DNA from: a virus
Reading direction: 5' to 3' (one strand)
DNA length: 34,630 nucleotides
Virus record (IMG/VR): IMGVR_UViG_3300042691_030759
Coordinates: 1-34,630 of that record
Shown: positions 1-7,700 of the stretch, in pieces
Position numbering within the stretch: position 1 is the stretch's first letter
Layout: each line of letters opens with the position of its first letter
Translations under genes and position numbers: made by a program
The notes under the pieces: model-generated
The model's input: only the letters and a program-made list of their open reading frames with translations
What the model was told of the DNA's origin: nothing
Databases searched by the model: none

Positions 1-1085
1 GGGAACAAAACGCACAAAGAGGTAGAGCAAATAACTCAGCAGTACTTCTTCGTCACAAAATCACAAAAGAGTTCTTTATGGATCTTTGGAAACGTATTGA
101 ATTATCAGGGGCAGGAGAACCAGGAATTTATCTATCTAACGATAAAGATTGGGGAACTAACCCATGTTGCGAAATCGCACTAAGACCATTCCAATTTTGT
201 AACCTATGTGAGGTAAATGCTTCAGATATCGAATCACAAGAGGATTTTGAAAAAAGAGTTAGGGCAGCGGCATTTATCGGAACATTACAGGCCGGATATA
301 CTGACTTCCATTATTTAAGAGATATTTGGAAAAGAACAACTGAAAAAGACGCACTTATTGGTGTTGGTATGACAGGTATTGGTTCAGGAGTTGTTTTAGG
401 GTATGATATGAAAAAAGCGGCTAAAGCTGTTAAAGAAGAAAACGAAAGAGTTGCTGAACTTATTAAAATTAATAAATCAGCAAGAACAACAACCGTTAAG
501 CCATCAGGAACATCATCGTTAGTATTAGGAACATCATCAGGAATTCACGCTTGGCATAATGACTTCTATTTAAGAAGAATTCGTGTAGGTAAAAATGAAT
601 CAATCTATTCTTACTTAGCGATTAATCACCCTGAATTAATTGAGGATGAGTTTTTCCGTCCTCATGATACCGCGGTTATTACTATCCCACAAAAAGCACC
701 TGAAGGATCAATAGTAAGACACGAGTCAGTATTTCAGATGTTAGAAAGAGTTAAGAAAGTTTCTCAAGAATGGATTAAACCTGGTCACAGAAACGGACAA
801 AATACTCACAACGTATCGGCGACCGTTTCAATTAAAGAAGATGAGTGGGACTTAGTTGGTGAATGGATGTGGAATAACAGAGATTTCTATAATGGGTTAT
901 CTGTATTACCGTACAATGGAGGAACATATACACAGGCACCTTTTGAAGATTGTACAAAAGAAGATTTTGAAAGATTAGTTAAAACATTAACTGATGTGGA
1001 TTTAACTAAAGTTGTTGAGTTACAAGATAATACCGACCTTAGAGGTGAAGCCGCTTGTGCAGGTGGAGCATGTGAAATAGTATAA
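1..1085 (+). CDS. nrdJ: Class II (adenosylcobalamin-dependent) ribonucleotide reductase, 3' part
   Basis: Reduces ribonucleotides to deoxyribonucleotides for phage DNA synthesis, using adenosylcobalamin and needing no oxygen. The reading frame is open from base 3, so this is the C-terminal half of a protein that is about 740 residues in the monomeric RTPR family; the ATG at 78 is internal. Visible motifs are RGRANNSA near the edge, NPCCEI at about 159-176 (the N-P-C-x-E active-site motif; in RTPR this Cys carries the thiyl radical), GVGMTGIG near 360, KPSGTSS near 499 and LPYNGGTY near 906. The C-terminus ends ACAGGACEIV, a Cys-x4-Cys pair three residues from the end, as expected for the redox-shuttle cysteines re-reduced by thioredoxin. 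The DUF5522 gene follows after 3 bases, implying one transcript. Class assignment rests on motifs; the N-terminal half lies outside the window. Confidence 0.93.
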   Translation, partial: EQNAQRGRANNSAVLLRHKITKEFFMDLWKRIELSGAGEPGIYLSNDKDWGTNPCCEIALRPFQFCNLCEVNASDIESQEDFEKRVRAAAFIGTLQAGYTDFHYLRDIWKRTTEKDALIGVGMTGIGSGVVLGYDMKKAAKAVKEENERVAELIKINKSARTTTVKPSGTSSLVLGTSSGIHAWHNDFYLRRIRVGKNESIYSYLAINHPELIEDEFFRPHDTAVITIPQKAPEGSIVRHESVFQMLERVKKVSQEWIKPGHRNGQNTHNVSATVSIKEDEWDLVGEWMWNNRDFYNGLSVLPYNGGTYTQAPFEDCTKEDFERLVKTLTDVDLTKVVELQDNTDLRGEAACAGGACEIV

Positions 1086-1088
1086 GTC

Positions 1089-1316
1089 ATGACAGTAAAC
1101 GCATCAAAAGATTGGGTACAACAATTATATGTTAGGGAATTCGGACCTAAACTACAACCAAACGAATTCTATTATGATAACCAAGGTAGGATGGTTATGA
1201 CTGAAGATTATCATATAAGAAGGGGTAAGTGTTGTGGAAGTAGGTGTTTACATTGTCCTTATGAACCTCAATACGAAAGAGGAAATCAAAACCTTAAAGA
1301 ATCCTTACGAAAGTAG
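1089..1316 (+). CDS. Small four-cysteine protein, DUF5522 family
   Basis: A 75-residue protein starting 3 bases after the reductase stop. Its core, from YYDNQGRMVMTEDYHIRRG through CCGSRCLHCPY (Cys48, Cys49, Cys53, Cys56), matches my memory of DUF5522, a family of tiny proteins found in Bacteroidota and in eukaryotes (C1orf53-like). The function is unknown. The clustered cysteines suggest a bound metal, zinc or possibly iron-sulfur, but this is inference. The N-terminal ~25 residues and the charged tail are not part of the recognised core. Being co-transcribed with a thiol-dependent reductase, it could be a redox or metal partner, with no direct evidence. Its last codons lie inside the 3' arm of a terminator hairpin, so the transcript ends with this gene. 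Confidence 0.82.
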   Translation: MTVNASKDWVQQLYVREFGPKLQPNEFYYDNQGRMVMTEDYHIRRGKCCGSRCLHCPYEPQYERGNQNLKESLRK

Positions 1317-1327
1317 GGATTTTTTTT
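1300..1327 (+). terminator. Rho-independent terminator after the reductase operon
   Basis: A 9-bp stem (arms 1300-1308 and 1313-1321, one G-T wobble) closes a GAAA tetraloop and runs directly into a T-run ending at 1327. It overlaps the stop codon of the DUF5522 gene. A near copy lies at 2334-2359. Confidence 0.88.
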
Positions 1328-1337
1328 ATTTATGCTA

Positions 1338-1344
1338 TATTTAT
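1338..1344 (+). promoter_or_regulatory. TATTTAT leader motif, 14 bases before ATG 1359
   Basis: Candidate promoter or translation signal, here as TATATTTATAATAAA. It sits directly after a terminator, where a new promoter is needed for the downstream gene. It is one of nine such motifs before starts in the window. The function is inferred from position only. Confidence 0.45.
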
Positions 1345-1358
1345 AATAAAAAGTTACT

Positions 1359-2300
1359 ATGAAAAAATTATTAATTACTGAATCTGAAAAAATGCATATT
1401 TTAAATATGCATAAATCAAACATTCAAAAAAAATATTTGACAGAAAAAACAATGGAACCTGAGCCGGTTAGAACTAACAACAGTTATTATATTAGATTTG
1501 CATTTGACGAAGGTAAATATTCAATAAATAAAGACACTAGAAAAAAATTAGTTGACGCAATCGTTAAAGTAATGAGACCATCAATGGGAACTATAAAGAC
1601 ATTTATTGATAGTAAATATCCTTTACCTATTATGGCAAAAATAACTGTTGGAACAAGTCATACAGGAACACCTAAACAAAATGCTGCGGTAGCAACCGCA
1701 AGAGAAAACGTTTTAAAAAGTATTTTAACCGAAGCTTTTACACAAATAGGGGTTAGAGAAGATAAAATAAAACAAATATTAAATTTTGTTTCTGGAGAAT
1801 ATAAACCAACAAAATTTGACTATAGTTTTTATGATGCGACAAAAGTTAATCCCGATGATAGTGAAAGATTTGGTAAATTAGAACTTTTTCCAATAACAAC
1901 TATGGGACTTGACAAAAAGGCTCTCAATGTTGCTAGTTCTAAAATAAACTCACCTGACGTAACAAAGTCTAAAACTGTAAATAATCCTGAAAGTTTTAGT
2001 AACTTATGGGGTTTACTTGATCCTGGTACAACAACAGAATATTATACCGAACCAGACCAAGAATCAATATCTAAAGGTGTAAGTATGTTAAAAACATATT
2101 CAGACGTTCAAGATTTAAATGACCAACTTGAAAGTATTCGCAGAATTGGAGTTGCCGATATTATAAATAATAAAATTACTGACAGAGCTAAATTTATTCA
2201 AGCATGTGCAACAATTAAAAAGGCTTTTGAAAGAAGTGGTAAGGCCCCATCTTTAGTTGATTGTAGAAGTGTTGGGGATTTGAATATAGAATTTGAATAA
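1359..2300 (+). CDS. Hypothetical protein with weak OmpA-like segment
   Basis: A 313-residue protein that I cannot assign firmly. It begins with a short, probably helical leader, ITESEKMHILNMHKSN, with no clear signal peptide. Residues about 44-72 (YYIRFAFDEGKYSINK then a Lys-rich helix) and 93-124 (KITVGTSHTGTPKQN then ATARENVLKSIL) echo the OmpA C-terminal pattern: a beta-strand with Phe, then a 'GHTD..G....N..LS..RA' turn and helix. The key Asp of that motif is Thr here, so peptidoglycan binding is doubtful. The rest has no recognisable motif. The gene is insulated by near-identical terminators on both sides and has its own TATTTAT motif, so it is probably transcribed separately from both the reductase operon and the tail genes. 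It could be a late virion protein or an accessory cargo gene. Confidence 0.72.
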   Translation: MKKLLITESEKMHILNMHKSNIQKKYLTEKTMEPEPVRTNNSYYIRFAFDEGKYSINKDTRKKLVDAIVKVMRPSMGTIKTFIDSKYPLPIMAKITVGTSHTGTPKQNAAVATARENVLKSILTEAFTQIGVREDKIKQILNFVSGEYKPTKFDYSFYDATKVNPDDSERFGKLELFPITTMGLDKKALNVASSKINSPDVTKSKTVNNPESFSNLWGLLDPGTTTEYYTEPDQESISKGVSMLKTYSDVQDLNDQLESIRRIGVADIINNKITDRAKFIQACATIKKAFERSGKAPSLVDCRSVGDLNIEFE

Positions 2301-2333
2301 AACTATATAAATATTTTTTTTAAGTTAAATAAG

Positions 2334-2359
2334 AATCCCTATAATAGTAGGGATTTTTT
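2334..2359 (+). terminator. Rho-independent terminator after the OmpA-like gene
   Basis: A perfect 8-bp stem AATCCCTA/TAGGGATT (2334-2341 and 2348-2355) with a 6-base loop and T-run to 2359. The 3' arm and T-run share AGTAGGGATTTTTT with the terminator at 1300-1327, and ATTTAT follows both. Confidence 0.88.
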
Positions 2360-2384
2360 ATTTATATAAAAATTGTAAACACTA

Positions 2385-2391
2385 TATTTAT
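2385..2391 (+). promoter_or_regulatory. TATTTAT leader motif, 5 bases before ATG 2397
   Basis: It lies between the terminator ending at 2359 and the gp25 start, at the head of the baseplate gene run, where a promoter is expected. If it is a -10 element, the transcript would be nearly leaderless. Function inferred. Confidence 0.45.
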
Positions 2392-2396
2392 TTTAT

Positions 2397-2861
2397 ATGG
2401 CTAACGGAACTACTTATGGTATAACATTTCCTTTTAGAAATAGTGAAAAAGGTTATTATTTTTCATTAACTGAAGAAACTGCCGATGAAATTAGAAGTAA
2501 TCTATTACATTTAATTTTAACTAGAAAGGGTACTAGATATTATTTACCTGATTTTGGTACTAGAATTTATGAATTTATTTTTGAACCATTAGACGGTGAA
2601 ACGTTTGAAAGTATTAGATCAGATATTGAAGAACAAGTTGCAAAATATATACCTAACTTAACTATTAATAGTATCACTATTGAACCATATTTAGAGAGTG
2701 AAGAATCCCCAGGTGATTTAAATTATGAATTATTAGGTCAAGCAAGTATTTATAAAATACCTGGTCAAAATACAGGTGAATATACTGCAAAAATAAAAAT
2801 AGACTATACAGACGAGGCTAAGGCTTTTGGAAGTAGAGAGTTTGTTATAATTAATATTTAA
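2397..2861 (+). CDS. 25: Baseplate wedge protein gp25 (GPW/gp25 family)
   Basis: A baseplate wedge component of the contractile tail that joins the wedge to the hub and tail tube. At 154 residues it is slightly longer than T4 gp25 (132). The family core is clear: RSNLLHLILTRKGTRYYLPDFGTRIYEFIF spans about residues 33-62, including the 'T..G.r...pdfG' signature, followed by the conserved FEPLDG and an acidic helix (RSDIEEQVAKYIP) leading into the NLTINSITIEP strand. It is the first gene after a terminator and a TATTTAT motif, and gp6 follows after 2 bases, the expected wedge-gene partnership. There is no Shine-Dalgarno sequence before the ATG. Confidence 0.93.
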   Translation: MANGTTYGITFPFRNSEKGYYFSLTEETADEIRSNLLHLILTRKGTRYYLPDFGTRIYEFIFEPLDGETFESIRSDIEEQVAKYIPNLTINSITIEPYLESEESPGDLNYELLGQASIYKIPGQNTGEYTAKIKIDYTDEAKAFGSREFVIINI

Positions 2862-2863
2862 AA

Positions 2864-4702
2864 ATGGCAAATAATAAAATAAATTATACCGAAAGGGATT
2901 TTGAGGGGTTAAGACAAGATTTAATAAATTACACTAAACAGTATTACCCTGAATTAATACAAAATTTTAATGATGCTTCAGTTTATTCTGTTTTAATGGA
3001 TTTAAATGCTGCAGTTGCTGATAATTTACATTTTCACATTGATAGAAGTATCCAAGAAACCGTTTTACAGTATGCACAACAAAGGTCTTCAATTTATAAT
3101 ATTGCAAGAACATATGGATTAAAAATACCAGGATATAGGCCATCAGTTGCTTTAGTTGATTTTTCAATTACCGTACCACCACTTGGGGATTCTGAGGATA
3201 TAAGGTACTTAGGCATTCTAAGGGCAGGATCACAATTTAACGGAGGAGGCACAACATTTGAGACAGTTTACGATATTGACTTTTCAACACAGTATAATCA
3301 AGAAGGGTTTGTTAATAGAACAAAAATCCCAACGTTTGATTCTAATAATAAAATTGTCAATTACGTTATAACTAAAAGAGAGGTTGTTGTAAATGGATTT
3401 ACAAAAGTATTTAAAAAAATTGTAAATCCCGTAGATTCAACTCCCTTTTTTAGTATATTTTTACCGGAAAGAAATGTTTTAGGGGTTACATCAATAATAC
3501 AGAAAGATGGAACATCATACCCTGGAGTTCCATCGTTTACTGAGTTTTTAACTTCAAATAATAAATGGTATGAAGTCGATTCTTTAGTCGAAAATACAAT
3601 CTTTGTCGAAGACCCAACAAAACCTGTCGATGTTGCTGGTGTAAAAGTTGGTAAATACATTAAAACAGAACAAAGATTTATAACCGAGTACACACCTGAA
3701 GGTTTTATGAAAATACAGTTTGGTGGTGGGTCAACAACACCTGACGAACAATTAAAACAATTTACAAATACAGGAGTACCTTTGGACATTAATAACTATC
3801 AGAATAACATTGGGTTAGGTTTAACCGTAAGACCAAATACTACCGTTTTTGTACAATATAGGGTTGGTGGAGGTTTATCAACAAATGTTGGTGTTAATAC
3901 AATAACTCAGGTAGGCACAATTGACTTTGCCGTTAACGGACCTTCAGATTCTATAAATAGAAACGTTGTGCAATCATTATCTTGTACAAATATTACTGCC
4001 GCAATAGGAGGGGCTAATCCACCTTCAATTGAAGAGGTAAGAAATATGGTGTCCTTTAATTTTTCGGCCCAAAAAAGAGCGGTCACAATAAATGATTACA
4101 AATCAATTATTGATACAATGCCTGGTAGATTTGGTGCACCTGCTAAAGTATCCATAACTGAAAAAAATAACAAAATAAATATACAAATACTATCTTATGA
4201 CACAGGTGGAAAATTAACACAGGTGGTTTCAAATAATTTAAAAAGTAATTTAGCAACATATCTTTCTAAGTATAGGATGATAAATGACTATATCTCTATT
4301 GATGTGGCTAAAGTAATTGATTTAGAATTTGAACTTTTTGTTGTTTTTGAGTCAAATCAAAATCAAGGACAAGTGGTTACACAAATCATTGATCAAATAT
4401 CTACCAATATGGATCCAAAAAATAGAGAATTAGGTCAAAATGTTAATATATCTGATATTAGAAGATTAGTACAAAACACTGCAGGTGTTGTTGCATTAAC
4501 AGATATAAAAGTATATAATAAAGTTGGAGGACAATATTCGTCATCTCAAACATCCCAAAGGTATGTCGATAACGAAACAAAACAAATTGAACTTATTGAT
4601 GATACGATATTCGCCGAACCAGACCAAGTATATCAAATTAGATACGATAAAAAAGACATTAAAGTTAGAGTAAAAAATCTTAAAACCGTAGACTTTTCAT
4701 AA
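2864..4702 (+). CDS. 6: Baseplate wedge protein gp6 (baseplate J-like)
   Basis: The wedge protein that forms the inner ring of T4-type baseplates. It has 612 residues, against 660 for T4 gp6. The N-terminus, MANNKINYTERDFEGLRQDL then IQNFNDASVYSVLMDLNAAV and LHFHIDRSIQETVLQYAQQR, is the typical start of gp6-like proteins (residues about 1-75). The central and C-terminal parts fit the baseplate-J pattern: PSIEEVRNMVSFNFSAQKRA followed by NDYKSIIDTMPGRFGAPAKV (about residues 385-430), then a beta-rich end. It follows gp25 by 2 bases and is surely co-transcribed. The next gene is separated by 72 bases that hold two TATTTAT motifs. Confidence 0.92.
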   Translation: MANNKINYTERDFEGLRQDLINYTKQYYPELIQNFNDASVYSVLMDLNAAVADNLHFHIDRSIQETVLQYAQQRSSIYNIARTYGLKIPGYRPSVALVDFSITVPPLGDSEDIRYLGILRAGSQFNGGGTTFETVYDIDFSTQYNQEGFVNRTKIPTFDSNNKIVNYVITKREVVVNGFTKVFKKIVNPVDSTPFFSIFLPERNVLGVTSIIQKDGTSYPGVPSFTEFLTSNNKWYEVDSLVENTIFVEDPTKPVDVAGVKVGKYIKTEQRFITEYTPEGFMKIQFGGGSTTPDEQLKQFTNTGVPLDINNYQNNIGLGLTVRPNTTVFVQYRVGGGLSTNVGVNTITQVGTIDFAVNGPSDSINRNVVQSLSCTNITAAIGGANPPSIEEVRNMVSFNFSAQKRAVTINDYKSIIDTMPGRFGAPAKVSITEKNNKINIQILSYDTGGKLTQVVSNNLKSNLATYLSKYRMINDYISIDVAKVIDLEFELFVVFESNQNQGQVVTQIIDQISTNMDPKNRELGQNVNISDIRRLVQNTAGVVALTDIKVYNKVGGQYSSSQTSQRYVDNETKQIELIDDTIFAEPDQVYQIRYDKKDIKVRVKNLKTVDFS

Positions 4703-4753
4703 CATTATTTATTTTGGTTTAATATGTTCTATTTTTAAAAATAGATACATAAC

Positions 4754-4760
4754 TATTTAT
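4754..4760 (+). promoter_or_regulatory. TATTTAT leader motif, 14 bases before ATG 4775
   Basis: A second copy lies at 4706-4712 in the same 72-base gap. Candidate promoter for the giant structural gene. No terminator hairpin is seen in this gap, so read-through from gp6 is also possible. Confidence 0.42.
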
Positions 4761-4774
4761 TTTTAAAAACAAAT

Positions 4775-7700
4775 ATGTCAAAAAGCTATAGGTTAAGAAC
4801 CAAAGTAGGTGTTGATAGAAACATTAGAATAAACATAAACCAAGATTTTGATTTTTTAGAAATTTTATCTTTAAAATTAAGACAAAGTGACGTTTATAAT
4901 AGATTTTGCGCAGATTATGGTGTAGTTGCGGGTAGGGTAATAGTAAATGGTGGTTACGGTGTGCCTAACGCTAACGTATCAATCTTTATTCCTTTAGATC
5001 AAATAGACGAAAACGATCCGGTAATTTCAACACTATACCCATATAAAAAACCTTCAGATAAAAATGAAGACGGATATAGGTATAATTTATTACCATATAA
5101 ACAGACATATGGAGGACATACACCAACAGGAACTTTTCCAACAAAAGAAGATGTTTTAACAAGAACTGAAGTTTTAGAAGTATATGAAAAATACTACAAG
5201 TTTACTGCTAAAACAAACGATAGTGGTGATTTTATGATAATAGGGGTACCATTAGGGGTCCAAACAATAGTTATGGACTTGGATTTATCAGATATGGGTT
5301 GTTTTTCATTAAAACCGTCTGACTTAGTCAGAGTAGGGTTAGGTACCCCCGAACAATTCAATGGGGAAGGATTTAAATCATCATCCGATTTGGATTCTTT
5401 ACCACAAATAGTAAGTTTTAATAAAGATATCGATGTCACTGCTTTTTGGGGTGAAGAAGATTTATGTAATATAGGTATAACTAGAACTGATTTTGATTTA
5501 AGAGATGTTGGTGTTGAAATTAAACCCCAAGCAATTTTTATGGGTTCAATATTTTCCACATCTGATGAGGATTTTTTAAGGACTAACTGTAAACCTAAAA
5601 AAAACACTGGTAATTTTTGTAATTTAGAAACAGGTCCAGGAAAAATTTTATCTATAAGACAAACTATAAAAAACGACATAAATGGACAACCTGTTTTAGA
5701 ACAACATAGTTTACCTAATGGTGGTAAAGTTATAGATGAAGACGGCACATGGTTAGTTGAGGTACCAATGAATCTTGATTACGTTACAACTAATGAATTT
5801 GGAGAACAAGTAATATCTAACGATCCATCGATAGGAATACCAACAAAAGGAAAGTATAGATTTAGAATACAATACCAAAATGAAAACCCTGAAAATAACG
5901 TAATAGAAAGGGCGGATTATTTAGTTCCAAATATAAGGGAATATGGATGGACAAATACAGGAAAATATGAAGATGTCGATACTAATTTACAATTAAAATC
6001 ATACGCATTTAGTTTAGATTGGAATGAATATGCCGATCCACAGGCGGCTATAAATTGTGAAGATTACTTTTATGAATTTAATTTTAATAAAGTTTATACT
6101 ATCGCTAATTTTATTGATAGATTTAAATGGGGGTATAATAGATCAAGACATTTGGGTATAAAAGAAATAGATAGTAACTCATGCAATCAAATTAATAAAT
6201 TACCTGTAAACGACGGAGTTAGAAATTTTGATTTAATATTTTTCTTAATGATGTTTTTAATTACAATAGTTTCTTTATTAGTCCCAACAATAATTACAAT
6301 TTTACATGTTTTGGCACTTATTTATCCAATAATTAGACTTTTGATTAATTTTATAATATCATTTATAAATTTAATATATGATACTTTATGTTCTATATCT
6401 AACTTAGAAATAGCCGGATGGAAACCATTTAAAGGGCTTTCAAAATTCTGTACAAAACCACCAATAGAACCACTATCAAAAGAAAATCCTTTTAAAAGAA
6501 TTTCATTACCTATGTTATCGTATCCCGATTGTGAGGCGTGCCCATGCACTGAAGTTGATTTGGATGCAGGTCAAAGTACTACTGAAGAGTCATTAATTCA
6601 AATAAGTAATAGTAATGTTAGTCCATTAGCTAATACTAACTCTGTAATATCATATGGGTTTTCTATTGGAGATGACCAAAATGTAAATAACGGATTAAGA
6701 CAAACAATTGCAGGATACCAATTTGTATCATCAATAGATGCCACAGGGTTCATCGATTTAGATCCTAAATTATCAAAATTACCAATTGCGGAAGTGCCAA
6801 GACAAGGTGGTGGGTTTAAATACTTAGGTTATGACGTTACGTTATCTCAATCATTAAACATGGCAAATTTTAGAGAAAGATATTTTGAAAATGTTAACAT
6901 AATAAAAACCACCATAAAAAACACAAACCCAACAACAAATACTGTTGAGATTTCTGACCCATTTTATGATTCAATCATGGTTATTGTTTGTGATCAAGGT
7001 ACTATATCTAACATACCTGTAGGTAGTTTATTATCTTTTCATGACGTAACTAAAATAAATGACCCAAATATTACTGGAGGAACGATTAATCAATTTAACA
7101 CTAGAAGGATAACAGGATCAACAGATTATAATCTACAAAATTTAGTAACAAAACAAGTTAAATATGTTGATATTAACGGTACTGAGGTCACTGCTAATGT
7201 AAAACTAAATTTGACCACAAATGGTGATGAGTATAAGTTTGTTGCTGGAAATGAATATTTTCAAGTCATAACGGGTGATAGCATTTTTAATTATACGGGA
7301 AGTACTAATTTAGGTTCACCCGATTCTCTTCTAAATAAATATATTTTCAACAAAACACAAAGATTTTGTTATAATGAAATAACGGGACCTGGAGGTCAAC
7401 AATGTGATACCGTTACATCAATAAAAGAATATTTAGACCACCAAGCATTAGAAATTTTATTTTTAGTTAGAGGAGTTGATCCGTACACCCAAAAACAAAA
7501 AATTAATTATGACTTATCTAAATTATTCGGATTTAATTTTGGCACGGGACCTCAAATTGAGGGGGATTATTACCTTAATATCCCAATACAAAAAAATATT
7601 GATAATTTGTTGAATAACTCAACATGGAGAAATGATTATAAAACACCTGAAAGCCATCAAGTTACGGATAATTTAAATGTTTCATTATTTCATAAGTCTT

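Noticed and set aside
1359-2300. True OmpA peptidoglycan-binding protein
   Set aside because: The motif lacks the key Asp, and there is no signal peptide; kept only as a weak resemblance.
4729-4744. Perfect 16-base palindrome CTATTTTTAAAAATAG before the 1790-residue gene
   Set aside because: Short A/T palindromes are expected by chance here, and it lacks the T-run of a terminator; possible operator, but not supportable.
5194-5748. Long minus-strand open frame (184 codons) in the giant gene
   Set aside because: Shadow of the coding strand; AT-rich coding sequence often leaves such frames open, and no minus-strand gene is supported anywhere else.
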